The notes under the pieces were generated by a model. It was given only the letters and a program-made list of their open reading frames with translations, was not told the DNA's origin and ran no database searches. This document shows positions 12,800-24,130 of a DNA stretch of 64,000 nt, in pieces. A program made the translations under genes and the position numbers. Position 1 is the stretch's first letter. Every line of letters starts with the position of its first letter. Origin of the DNA: Elephas maximus indicus (lineage: Eukaryota > Chordata > Mammalia > Proboscidea > Elephantidae); contig NC_064826.1 in assembly GCF_024166365.1 (NCBI RefSeq), positions 62,203,001 through 62,267,000 on the forward strand. The letters are read 5' to 3'.

Positions 12800-13885
12800 A
12801 AAATTATTTTGTATATGATGTGTGGGTCTGTTTCTGGACTTTCAAGTCTATTCCCTTCATCTATTTGTCTAAGTTTGCATCAACACTACACATTTTAATG
12901 ATTACAACTTTATAATAAATCTCAATATCTGGTAGGAAAAGTCCTCTCACCTGATCATTTTTCTTCACAACTATTGTGGTATCTCAATCCTTTATATAGC
13001 CTTAGGAATTTCAAGATCATTCTGTCACTTTCCATAGAATATCTTGTTTCAAGGATTTAAGTTGAATTAAATTTGTAGATTAATTTGAAGAAGAAATGAT
13101 ATAGTTATGATAACAAGTTTTCCTATTTAATAACATGGTATATTTCTGTTCTTACTGGGAATGGTATTTTTTTTTTCGTTTTTTAGTTTTTAAAATATTA
13201 GTGTATAGGAACACTCCTAATTTTTTATGTTGATCTTATATCCAGTGATCTGGCTGGGCTCTTTCATTAGTTGTTAATAATTTATACATGCTCCTTTTCT
13301 AGTTGGACGATATTTTAAATATTAACAGTTTTTCTTTTTGTCCAATTCTATTACTCTTTGTTATTATTGTCTTATTGTATTTGTTAAGTACAATGTATTT
13401 CTATTGTACAATGTGGTGTAGTAGGGGTGACAGCAGCTATCTTTGTCCTGTTCCTTTAGCTGTCTTCCACAGAATAAATAATCTGCTAGAATAATCTGCC
13501 AATATATTACAACAATAAAATTTTTTAAATTGAAAATCTAGCATTTCTTGGATAAATCAAAACTTGTTCATGATGTATTACTTTTTAATTCACTTCTGAA
13601 TTAAATGTAACATTTATTCAGAATTTTTATACCTATGTTCATTAATTTTGCTGATAATTTTCCCTTTTTGTACTGCTCTTGTCCAGTTTTGTTATCAAAG
13701 TTATACTAGCCTCATAAAATGTGCTGAGAAACTTACCCTAATTATTTGTTAAAGCACTTTATATCTCATAGGAATAACCTGTTCGCAGAAGGTTTGGTAA
13801 AATTCACTTTTGACCTCTTATTAAATTGATTTGATGATTACTGGTTTGTTCAGGTTTCCCTTTCTTCTTGAGACATGTGGGAAAG
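12800..13885 (-). mobile_element. Old LINE-1 (L1M-like), ORF2 region, antisense
   Basis: Plus-strand blocks such as CTATTCCCTTCATCTATTTG, TTTCCATAGAATATCTTGTT and CATGATGTATTACTTTTTAA are the reverse complement of L1 reverse-transcriptase regions. Heavily decayed. Confidence 0.7.
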
Positions 13886-14221
13886 TAATCTTCTTTCCCC
13901 AGCTTCATGTTTCCATGTGGAAGAAACTCTACTCATGAAATGCTGTTGGCCTAGAGCATCATCCCTATAATCTCTCCTCTGCAGAGGAGAAGAGACATGG
14001 CTGACTGATAAGATCAAAAGGGTTTAGACCTCCATGGCTCAACCTCTTCTGAGCTCTCTCTTTCCAGTCTTTCTGCCTGCATAGATATGTCCTCTAGTCA
14101 GCTGTCTCCCACAGAATAAGAGGACTCCAATCCTGTTGGGGGAAGCCAAGGCTGTTCAGCTGTGTGATGACGGAGTAAATAAAATTGAGGGGTGAATCAT
14201 GACAAGTCCACTTAGTTACAG
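13886..14221. other. No recognised feature
   Basis: Mixed-composition sequence with no recognised gene or repeat. It includes the palindrome-like CTCCTCTGCAGAGGAG at about 13976-13991. Confidence 0.45.
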
Positions 14222-14222
14222 A

Positions 14223-14384
14223 TGGTGCCCTGGTGGTGCAGTGGTTAAGCAAGCATTCGGCTGCTAACCAAAAGGTCAACAATTGAATCTACCAGTTGCT
14301 CCTTGGGAACACTATGGGACAGTTCTACTCTGTCCTATTGAGTCAGTATGAGTCAGAATTGACTCAACAGCAATGGGTTTTGTG
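14223..14384 (+). mobile_element. AfroSINE
   Basis: Near full length: CCTGGTGGTGCAGTGGTTAA (A box), GCTGCTAACCAAAAGGTCAA, box-B-like AATTGAATCTACC, and tail GAGTCAGAATTGACTCAACA. It ends just upstream of the RTE LINE at 14434. Confidence 0.92.
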
Positions 14385-14433
14385 TATTCAAAAAGAATCG
14401 GTTGACATTCAAACATTTTAGGGGGTAGCATAT

Positions 14434-15932
14434 GATCAAGAACCGATGGCACTGAAGGAAGAAGTCCAAGCTGCACTGAAGACATCAGCAAAAAACAAGG
14501 CTCTGGGAATTGACAGAATACCAACTGAGATGTTTCAACAAACCAATGCACCATTGGAAGTGCTCACTCATCTATGCCAAGAAATTTAGAAGACAGCTAC
14601 CCGGACAACCAACAGGAAGAAATCCATATTTATGTCTCTCCCAAAGAAAAGTGATTCAACTGAATTAAAAAATTATTGAACAATATCATTAATATCACAT
14701 ACAAGTAAAATTTTGCTGAAGATCATTCAAAAGTGGTTGCAGCAGTACATTGACAGGAAACCGTCAGAAATTCAAGCCAGGTTCAGAAGAGCACGTGGAA
14801 CTAGGGACATCATCGCTGATGTCAGATGGATTTGGGTTGAAAGCAGAGAATACAAGAGAGATGTTTACTAGTGTTTTACTGACTATGCATAGGCATTTGA
14901 CTGTGTGGATCATAACAAATTATGAATAATGTTGTGAAGAATGCGAATTCCAGAACACTTAATTGTGCTCATGAGGAACCCGTACACAGACCAAGAGGCA
15001 GTCATTCGAACAGAACAAGGGGATACTGCATGGTTTAAAGTGAGGAAAGCTGTGCGTATGCTCTGTATGCTGAGCAAATAATACGAGAAGCTGGACTATA
15101 TGAAGAACAGGGCATGAGGATTTGAGGAAGACTCATTAACAACCTGCGTTATGCAGATGACACAACCTTCCTTGCTGAAAGCGAAGAGGACTTGAAGCAG
15201 TTACTGAAGATCAAAAACTACAGCCTTCAGTATGGATTGCACCTCAACATAAAGAAAACAAAAATCCTCACAACAGGACCAATAAACAACATCATGATAA
15301 ACTGGGAAAAGATCAAAGTTGTCAAAGATATCATTCTACTCAGATCCACAATCAACACCCAAGTTAGCAACAGTCAAGAAATCAAAAGACACACTGCATT
15401 GAGCAAATCTGCTGCAAATGACCTCTTTAAAGTGTTGAAAAGCAAAGATGTCACCTTGAAGACTAAGGTGCCCCGACCCAAGCCATGATATTTTCAGTCA
15501 CCTCATATGCTTGTGAAAGCTGGACAATGAATAAGGAAGACTGAAGAAGAATTGACGCCTTTGAATTGTGGTGTTGGCGAAGAATATTGAATATACCATG
15601 AACTGCCAAAAGAACGAACAAATCTGTCTTGGAAGAAGTACTACTAGAATGCTCCTTAGAAGCAAGGATGGTGAGGCTACATCTCACATATTTGAACATA
15701 TTGTCAGGAAAGATCAGTCCCTGGAGAAGGACATAATGCTTGGTAAAGTAAAGGGTCAGGAAAAAGCAGAAGACCCTCAATGAGATGAACTGACACAGTG
15801 ACTGCAACAATAAGCTCAAGCATGACAACAATCATGAGGATGGTGCAGCACCGGTCAGTGTTTCATTCTATTGTACACAGGGTGGCTATGAGTCAGAACC
15901 ATCTCGATGGCACCTAACGAAAACAACAACAA
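14434..15932 (+). mobile_element. RTE-class LINE (RTE1_LA/BovB-like), defective
   Basis: The reverse-transcriptase region is recognisable across several frames: fingers about 14450-14700, palm with LRYADDTTFLAESEEDLK at about 15144-15200, an open 98-codon segment at 15192-15488 (HLNIKKTKILTTGPINN), then a C-terminal part and the tail GGGTGGCTATGAGTCAGAAC followed by an AAC-rich microsatellite-like end at 15919-15932. Between about 15045 and 15065 the conserved motif B segment is deleted. Stops and frameshifts make it inactive. Confidence 0.88.
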
Positions 15933-16059
15933 CATATGGAAGAAGTAGAACTACCCAAAGGAAGAACAGATGGTGGAGTAGCAACCAAGATGGCCCCTAC
16001 AAGCCGCTTATTAAGATAACCACTAGTGAATATCATACTTTTTTTTTCAAACTTCACTT

Positions 16060-16235
16060 GCCAACAGGGTAGGTACTAGCCACACATGGCTATTTAAATG
16101 TAAATTAATTAAAATCAAATACAATTGCAGTTCAGTTCCTCAGTCACACTAGCCAAGTGCTCAATAGTCACATGTGGTTAGTGACTACTGAACAAACTGC
16201 AGGTTTTGAACACTTCTATTATCACAGACTGTACA
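16060..16235. repeat. MER-type DNA transposon fragment, family not named
   Basis: Contains the characteristic CACTAGCCAAGTGCTCAATA and CACATGTGGTTAGTGACTAC blocks of a common mammalian DNA-transposon remnant. I do not recall the family name with confidence. Confidence 0.5.
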
Positions 16236-16329
16236 TAGCAGTGAATCCCGAATTAACATATTGTGAATATTTGACACACAGTGATGATTTCCATTTATTT
16301 ATGTGATCAAATTTACTTATTTCAAATAT

Positions 16330-16610
16330 TATTTGAAAAGCCATTTTTTCATGGCTGCAATATGTGCCCTTGAAAAATGTGCCATCAATGATTTAACCAT
16401 TCCCATATTGCCAGACATTTAGATTGTGCCTAGTTTTATGGCAATGCACATGCCTGAAGATGAATCTTTGACTAGATCTGTAATTGCTTCCTATGGATGA
16501 ATTCCCAGAAGAGAATCGCTGTGTCCAAATGTATGAACATTTGAAAGGCTTATACACACAGCTAAGAGACAGCCTTTCTCCCCTCACTCTCACAAGCACT
16601 GAGCTTTGAA
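16330..16610 (-). mobile_element. Old LINE-1 3' fragment, antisense
   Basis: GGATGAATTCCCAGAAGAGA and AAATGTATGAACATTTGAAAG match the reverse complement of an ancient L1 ORF2 C-terminal region. Decayed. Confidence 0.5.
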
Positions 16611-16881
16611 AGCAAACACTGGCAATTTTATAGACAAAAATAGATCCCAACTCTGTTTTAATAAATATTAGTGAAGTTAAACAATAATTCAATGCAATTT
16701 GTTACATATCTGAAAAATGTTGTACAACTGGACGATTAGGAAACCACAAGATTTTTTTATATTCTACAGCATCAACAAATTGTTTCCAAGACTATAGGAA
16801 AAAGATCATCCAATAAGGGCTAAAGCAAAGTGGGACACAATGCAAACATGCGACAAGTGGGAACCCCTGGAACACGGAGAC

Positions 16882-17092
16882 TCACTGCTGCCACTGCCGT
16901 GGAGTTGATTCCGACTCAGCCACCCTGTAGGAGAGAGTAGAACTGCCCCATAGAGTTTCCAAGGCTTTGTAAATCTTTAAGGAAGCCGACTGCCACATCA
17001 TTCTCCCCGGAGCCGCTGGAGGGTTCGGGTTCGAACTCCCGCGCTTTTGGATAGCAGCGTCAGCAGTCGAGCGCTTTAACCACTGCGCCATA
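16882..17092 (-). mobile_element. AfroSINE, long form, CpG-rich
   Basis: Read on the minus strand: GCGCAGTGGTTAAAGCGCTC (A box), GGGAGTTCGAACCCGAACCC (box B) and the tail CTGAGTCGGAATCAACTCCA. It keeps an unusual number of CpG sites and abuts the CpG island that follows. Confidence 0.9.
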
Positions 17093-17139
17093 AGAAGGCA
17101 GGAAATGGGAAAAGAAGCAAACCTGGCCTTGGCTCAGAG

Positions 17140-17435
17140 GCCCGCTGAAGTCACAGCGCTTCGCATCACCCGGAGGTTCTTGGCGGGGGCGGCTGCGGCT
17201 GCGTTCACGGGACCGACAGGGGGCGCGCGCGGAGCACCCATCCCGGGGCCAGGGGGTTGAGAGACCGGGCCCCGCGCGTTTGTGAGCTGGCCCTTGGTCA
17301 CACTAGGGTCCCGGAAGGAGAGGCCTGCGGCCTTTACTGAACTGCGGGAGGTGGGACGCGCGCCTGTCGCCGCGTGCCGGGTACCGTGCTGGTTAAAGAA
17401 AGCGCGTCTGAGTCCTGGGCTTGCGCATTAGAAAC
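17140..17435. promoter_or_regulatory. CpG island, unassigned
   Basis: G+C-rich stretch dense in CpG (GGGGGCGCGCGCGGAGCACC, GGTGGGACGCGCGCCTGTCG). It stands out sharply from the AT-rich window. No coding exon was recognised beside it. It lies about 10 kb past the KRIT1 3' end, where the human map would place the interval toward LRRD1/CYP51A1. It is likely a promoter of an unlocated or noncoding transcript. A consensus-like donor, CAG/GTCAGT, lies at about 17456-17464 on the plus strand. Confidence 0.7.
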
Positions 17436-17465
17436 CCGGGGAAGATTTTACAACCAGGTCAGTCC

Positions 17466-17580
17466 CCCGGAAGTTCTGATTTAATTGGCCTGAAGACGGC
17501 CTGGATCTCTGATTCTCCTGAGCAGACAGGATAGACTACTGGCCTAGGCCTTGGTCCTCAAAGGTTCTCAACGCTCGCCA
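17466..17580. repeat. MER5-like fragment, weak
   Basis: GTTCTGATTTAATTGGCCTG to AAAGGTTCTCAACG is faintly like a MER5-type hAT remnant. Low confidence. Confidence 0.3.
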
Positions 17581-19300
17581 ACTTCAGTCCAGCTTCGTCT
17601 GGACGGTCGCGTTCCGAGATGCTTCTACCGAGAGCTTTGTTCTCCTGCCTTGTGTTGGGCTCAGCAAGCGGGGTGAACAGCAGGCGGTATACGTACGCTG
17701 GCAATGGCACTTAGTAACAAAGAGGACCCAGTTTCTCAGTGTTAAGTACACCGCCTCACTTAGTCCAACCTCCATTGTCTCGTTCACCTCAAGCCCATTC
17801 ATTCTTCGGGCACGGCTGGTTCACAAACCACGAATGAGTGAAAGTGGGCAGTAGGAGCCCTGGAATATGCAAACATAATCATCTCACGGAAGTGGGGATT
17901 CACCATTGTTTAAAGGGGGTTTCTGGAGACAACGAGGATTTGGAGTTTTGGAGATGGATCTGCCTTTGCCGTTACTACTAGAAAGGGTATTATTGGGAGT
18001 GAGCGTAGGGGCAGGAGAGGTGGCTGTGCTTTGAGAAAGATTCTGCGGTGATTGTGACCTCCCTTTTCCCAACCTTCCAGACATACCCAAAAGCAGCAGG
18101 ACAAGTCAAAGCTACGGAAAGACTGAGTCTCAACATAACCAAAACACAGTATTAGAAAAGTAGGTAATATTTGTATAATAACCCAAAAACGCAGTGCCGT
18201 CGAGTTGATGAGGATGTAATTCAAGAACCAGATACAGAGCTATTAGAAAGGGAAAGTAGAAACTTAAAAGGGATCTTGTTTCATTTATTAATACCAATAT
18301 CTAAAATATAGCATGATTGAGTAAATCAATATGAATTTTACTATGATTGAAATTAATTCTAAAGTGCCACTTGAATTCCTTCTTATCTTTTGATGAAAAA
18401 CGGGAACAGGAACACATATCATTGCCTGCATTTCCAGATGATGTTTAAAATGTCCTTGAAGTGCTAGTTTAATGGGAAACCCCCACTGTGTTGTTACCAA
18501 CAAAATCACTTGCAAGGCAGGGACCCTTAACTGTTTTGGGAGTAGGGGGCTGCCTGCTCCAGGCCTGGCTGCATTTGCCTTGGTGAAGAGTGGTAGCCCT
18601 CCTGTTATAGCCCTCTTTTCCATAACTCGTCATTTTCAAATTGTCCTAGTGTATAACCCCTCACTGCCATTACCAGCAAATTTCAATTTGGAATTTAACG
18701 TTACATAGTGAATAAGCTTAAACTTAACGGAATTTATGATGAGTAAATTAATTTAGGGCTCCCGACATGAGATGGGGCTATGCTGAATAAGTAAAAGTGC
18801 TTATCCATCTTTCTATCTGCAAATGATTTATCATCTTAGGTTCTTTCCTGCTCACTGTCTTATTGGGGGCATGTATCCAGTAAATGCAAACAAAAAGTAA
18901 TACCAGCTTCTGTAAAATACAACTGGGAATGTAACTTATTAAAACATCATGTAGCACATTCAAAAAGTTTTCCAGACTGGTTTATCAGATTGAACCCACT
19001 TGTAGTACCACCCAAAACACATTCCAAGTTGTCTTAGTCTTATGCCATCATTGATTTTCATTATTGAATGTAATTAGTTGGCTTTTAATATTTAATATAA
19101 TTTTAACTAATTTAAAAGAAAGTTTTGCATTTTTGTCATCAATGATTAATATTTTCCCATTTTTGAAAGCTGTCTGCATTTCCAAATATATAACCTCTCT
19201 GTTAATCTACTTTCATCACTCACTAAATGGAATTTTTTTACCGATTTATATTTTGATTAAATCTTTATATATTTTGGGTAAAATTTCAACACTTATGTAG
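17581..19300. other. Intergenic, mostly unrecognised
   Basis: No gene supported. The short open stretches (72-111 codons) lack domains. A small AfroSINE tail fragment is annotated separately at 18185-18212. From about 18900 the sequence becomes strongly AT-rich. Confidence 0.45.
18185..18212 (-). mobile_element. AfroSINE tail-only fragment
   Basis: CAGTGCCGTCGAGTTGAT is the reverse complement of the AfroSINE 3' tail. Only about 28 bases remain. Confidence 0.6.
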
Positions 19301-19329
19301 GAAGTTCCAATTGTTTTTGTTAATGTATC

Positions 19330-20060
19330 TGTTAGCATAGGTACAATAAAATTTATTTTTTTGATGCACACTTCTGTGAGTTTTAACAACACACTATTTA
19401 TCAATAGCAATCAGTATACAGAGCAGTCCTTTTACCCCTCAAATTCCCTCAAGCTGCCTCTTTATCATCCACACACCTCTCCCCAACCCCTAACTCCTGG
19501 CAACCACTGATCTTCTTTCTGTTAGTTTTGCCTATGGGCCGGAATTGACTCGATGGCAGTGGATTTTTTTTTAGAATGTCATCTAAATGGAATCTTACAA
19601 TATGGTACTTTTTGCATCTGGCTTCTGGCCCTTTGTGTAATACATTTGAGATTCATCATGTTGTTCATCAGTAGTTATTCCTTTTTATTGTTCAGTAGTA
19701 TTCCATTGTATTTATGTTCCAGAGTTTGTTCACTCACCCACTGAAGAGCATCTGAGTTGTTTCCAGTTTTGGGTGGTTTTCGAAACTGTTGCTATAAACA
19801 GTTTCATACTGATCTTTATGTGAACATAAGTTTCCAGGGTAAACATCTAGCAGTGGAATGGCTAGGTCCTATAGTAGGTGTATGTTTAACTTATAAGAAA
19901 CTACCAAACTGTTTTCCAAAATGGCTGTATCACTTTGCATTTCTGTTAGGCATCTGAGTTCTAGTTGCTTCACATTCCCTGATTGTTTTGCTTTCCTTTT
20001 GATGTTCTATTGTGTACATTTAAAAGGCATTTTAAACCCATCTCTCAGGCTAGCAATTTT
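19330..20060 (-). mobile_element. Old LINE-1 (L1M-like) 3' region, antisense
   Basis: Plus-strand blocks AGTAGTATTCCATTGTATTT, AAACTACCAAACTGTTTTCC and CCTCTCCCCAACCCCTAACT are reverse-complement L1 ORF2 end and 3'UTR. Split at 19535-19572 by an AfroSINE tail. Confidence 0.75.
19535..19572 (+). mobile_element. AfroSINE tail-only insertion in L1
   Basis: GGGCCGGAATTGACTCGATG followed by GCAGTGGA and a T run, with no upstream SINE body. It interrupts the L1 text between TTTTGCCTA and AGAATGTCATCTAAATGG. Confidence 0.75.
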
Positions 20061-20289
20061 TAAAAATATCCATAAATGAATGTGCTCCATATTATATGCT
20101 AATCAGTTTTGCTCCAGTAATATTAAATCTTATTTTAATATTTAATTTTTGCCTATATAAAATTTATTCAATACGTACTGTGCAGGATGGTACAAAGCTA
20201 TTTCTTTTCCATACCGATATCCATTCATCCCAATTAGATTCTTTGTGGGTTGCCCTTCCTTTGCCCATTTCTAAAATATTGGTATTCTT

Positions 20290-22605
20290 TTTTGTAAATC
20301 TTACTGTCATTTTATTTATTGTACTTTAGATGTTTACAGAACAAACTAGCTCCTCATTAAACAGTACACATACTGTTTTATGACGCTGGTTAACAACCCA
20401 ACGACATATCATCACTCTACCTTCTCGACCTTGGGTTCCCTATTACCAGCTTTCCTGTTCCCTCCTGCCTTCTAATCCTTGCCCCTCAGCTGGTCTACCC
20501 CTTTAGTCTCGTTTTGTTTTATGGGCCTGTCTAATCTTTGGCTGAAGAGTGAACCTCAGGAGTGATTTCATTACTAAGCTAAAAGGCTGTCCCTGGGCCG
20601 TACTCTCCAGGCTTCTGTCAAGCCATTAAGTCTAGTCTTTTTTTGTTAGAATTTTGTTCTACATTATTCTCCAGCATTGTCCGGGAACCTCTACTGTGAT
20701 CCCTGTCAGAACAGTACAACCATCTAGTTGTACTGGACTCGGACTGGTGGAAGCCATGGTGGTTGTGGTCCATTAGTCCTTTGGACTAATCTTTACCTTG
20801 TATCTTTAGTTATCTTCATTCTCCTTTGCTCCCGAACAGATGAGACCAGTGGAGTATCTTAGGCTCACAGGCTTTTAAGACTCCAGATGCTACTCACCAA
20901 AGTAAAATGTAGAACATCTTCTTCATCAACTATGTTGTGCCAGTTGAGCTAGATGTTCCCAACACCATGGTCCCCCACAGCCCTCAGCCCAGCAATTCGG
21001 TCCCTCAGGGAGTTTGGATATGTCTATGGAGCTTCCGTGTCCTTGCCTTGGACAAGTTGTGCTGGCTTCCCAGTACTATGTACTGTCTTACCCTTCACCA
21101 AAGTTACCACTTATCTATTGTCTATTTAGTGTTTTTCCATCCCTACTCCTTCCCTCCCTTGTAACTATCAAAGATTGTTTCTTTTTGTGTGTAAACCTTT
21201 CATGAGTTTTTACAGTAGTGGTCTCATACAATGTTTGTCCTTTTGTGACTGACTTATTTCACTCAGCATAATGCCTTCCAGATTCATCCATGTTGTAAGA
21301 TGCTTTGTAGATTCATCACTGTTCTTTATTGTTGCATAGTACTCCATTGTGTGTATGTACCATAGTTTATCCATTCATCTGTTCATGGGCATCTAGGCTG
21401 TTTCCACCTTTTTGCTATTGTGAACAATGCTGCAATGAACATGGGTATGCACATGTCTATTCATGATGGCTCTTATTGCTCTAGGATATATTCCTAGGAG
21501 TGGGATTCCTGGATCATATGGTATTTCTATTTCTAGCTTTCTAAGGAAGCACATATCATTTTCCAAAATGATTGTACTATTTTACATTCCCATCAGCAGT
21601 GAGTGCATATGAGTTCCAATCTCCATGCAGCCTCTCCAGCATTTATTTCCTGTTTTTTTTTTTTTTATTATTTGTGCCAGTAATGCTGGGGTGAGAATGT
21701 ATCTCAGTGTGGTTTTGATTTGCATTTCTCTAATGGCTAAGGGTCTCAAGCATTTCCTCATGTGTGTGTTAGCCGCTTGAATGTCTTCTTTGGTGAAGTG
21801 TGTGTTCATTTCCTTTGCTCATTTTTTAATTGGATTATTTGTCTTTTTGTTGTAGAGGTGTTGGATTTTCCTGTAGATTTTAGAGATTAGACCTTTGTCA
21901 TATTCATCTGAGTCAAAAATTTTTTCCCAGTCTGTAGGTTTTCTTTTCACTCTTTTGGTGAAATCTTTTGACAAGCGTTTAAGTGTTTAATTTTTAGGGG
22001 ATCCCAGTTATCTAGCTTATTTCTGGAGTTTGTGTTGTTAGTTATGGTTATATCCTGTTAATGCTGTATATTAGGCCCTCGAGCACTGATCCAATTTTTT
22101 CTTCTATGATATTTACAGTTTTGGGGTTTATATTTAGGTCTTTGATCCATTTTGAATTAGCTTTTGTGTATGGTGGGAGGTATGGGTCCTGTTTCATTTT
22201 TTTGCAGGTAGATATCCAGTTGTGCCAGCACCATTTGTTAAAAAGACCGTCCTTTCCCCATTTGATGAAATTTGGGCCCTTGTTGAAGATCAAGTGTCCA
22301 TAGGTGGATGGATTTACATCTGGGCTCTCAATTCTATTACATTGGTCAATGTATCTGTCATTGTACCAGTACCAGGTTGTTTTGACTACCATAGCTGTAT
22401 AGTAGGTTCTGAGGTCAGGCAGTGTGAGTCCTCCTACTTTGTTCTTCTTCAGTAGTCCTTTACTTATCGGGGGCTTCTTCCCTTTCCATATAAAGTTAAT
22501 GATTAGTTTTTCCATCTCTTTAAAGAATGTTGTTGGTATTTGGATCGGGATTGCATTGTATTTGTAAATTGCTTTGAGTAGAATTGTCATTTTCACAATG
22601 TTGAG
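20290..22605 (-). mobile_element. LINE-1, 5'-truncated (about 2.3 kb), 20-base target-site duplication
   Basis: Reading the minus strand: ORF2 thumb/C-terminal coding (open 182 codons at 22596-22048, WKGKKPPISKGLLKKNKVGG), more ORF2, then the family 3'UTR ending near 20325. The direct repeat TCTAAAATATTGGTATTCTT flanks it at 20270-20289 and 22606-22625 with no mismatch, so this is a fairly recent insertion. Confidence 0.93.
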
Positions 22606-22939
22606 TCTAAAATATTGGTATTCTTAATTGTGGCATCATCTAGCCTGCTTCTCACTCTGTTTATTCCTGGAAATCTGTTCTAGAGTTTCAATTGCTATCT
22701 CCAGCAGAGCTCTCCGAGTTCAGGCCTGGGAATTTTATTGATCATTGAACATCTCCACCTGCATGTCCATTAGGCCCCAGGAACCCAATATATTCTTTCA
22801 AAGTTTTCTCCTCCATTCCCTATTTTAGGCAGTATATGGCACTATTTTCCCAGCTGCCAGAGAGAGGTGAATTATTCATGACTTCTACCTCTTTATTTTC
22901 TATATCCAAGAGGATTTGTCAAAACATTGATCCATCTCT

Positions 22940-23165
22940 CCCTATTGGCCATTGCCTTAGTTCAGCCTCATTGCCTTATACCTTCTTGCCTAGAACCAAC
23001 CCTTCAAGCCCTTTTGCACACTGGCCCAGCGTAATCTTTCAACATACAAATCTGAGCTAGTCACATCCCAAAGGCTCCAATATGTCTCCTGACTAGCAGG
23101 CAACACACAACCTTCAAGACCTGCTCCACCTCCCCCACCTTTTTAAAACCTATCCAGCTTTGACT
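22940..23165 (+). mobile_element. L2 LINE fragment
   Basis: CAGCGTAATCTTTCAACATA through ACATCCCAAAGGCTCCAATA to AAGACCTGCTCCACCTCCCC follows the L2 3' coding/UTR consensus in sense direction, strongly diverged. It may join the L2 end at 25110. Confidence 0.5.
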
Positions 23166-23477
23166 CCTTTCTGGATTCAGAAGCCAGGCTGCCAGATTTT
23201 GAATGCTGACTCTGCACTTATAATCGTTGACCTTGGACAAGTAATGTATTCTCTTCATATATATTGTATTCAAAATCAGTCAATATATGAAACGAAAACA
23301 TTTACATCACTGTAAATGTTTGGCTCCTAGACTTTATAAAAGATAGAAAACTTAAATATATCTAGTTATATTTTTATTACAATCATACATCATTTCTAAT
23401 CCACTTATACTCTGGAGCCATATGCCTGGATGTGAATCTCAGATCTACTACTTATTAGCTACGTTATCTTTGGCTAG

Positions 23478-24032
23478 TGTGATCATTAAGGTTGTGCGTC
23501 GACTTGGTTGGGCCGTGATCCTCAGTGGTTTGGGAGTTATGATGTAATCTGGCAGTCGTATAGGATGTGACCAACATCATGATGAGATCTGATATAATGT
23601 GATAACTTCCATGATGGGATCTGCTGTGAATCAGTTGAAAGGGAGTTTCCTTGGGTGTGTGGACTGCATCCTATATAGGTGGACTTTCTGGCAAGGCTCG
23701 TGGGCTCTTGCTCGCTCTGGATCCTGCAGCTGGCTCCTGTTCATCTGACCTCTAGTTCTTGTGACTTGAGCTAGCAGCTCATCTGCCATCTTGCCTGCTG
23801 ATCTTGGGATTTGTTGGTCTCCTCAGCCTGTGAGTCAGAGCCCTCCTGTCTGACCTGCTGATCTTGGGTCCACCAGCCCCTGTAGCTCCGTGAGTCGAGA
23901 GAAGCCTCCAGCCTCAACCAGGGAATTGGGACTTTCCAGCCTCTACAACTGTGTGAGCCATTTCCTTGATATAAATCTCTATATTTACATGCTTTACTGG
24001 TTTTGCTTCTCTAGAAAACCCAGCCTAAGACA
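23478..24032 (+). mobile_element. Solo LTR, 555 bp, TG...CA ends, 5-base target duplication
   Basis: It begins TGTGATCATTAAGG and ends CCTAAGACA. The 5-base repeat GCTAG flanks it at 23473-23477 and 24033-24037, typical of an LTR-retroelement insertion. It contains ATATAAATCTCTATATT as a likely weak polyadenylation region. Internal protein genes are absent. Family unnamed; a related 5' piece occurs at 44380-44470. Confidence 0.75.
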
Positions 24033-24088
24033 GCTAGTTACTTTAATGCTCTCAGTTTTATTATCTGTAAAAAGTGAATAATAGTATC

Positions 24089-24130
24089 TGGAATCAACTC
24101 GACGGCACTGGGTTTGGTTTTTGGTTTTTC
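24089..24130 (+). mobile_element. AfroSINE tail-only insertion in MIR
   Basis: TGGAATCAACTCGACGGCAC, then TGGGTTTGGTTTTTGG. No SINE body. It interrupts the MIR between AATAGTATC and CCTCATAGTTAC. Confidence 0.75.

Noticed and set aside
18288..18623. 111-codon minus-strand ORF near the CpG island
   Set aside because: No domain, no codon pattern and no splice context. Not enough to call an exon.
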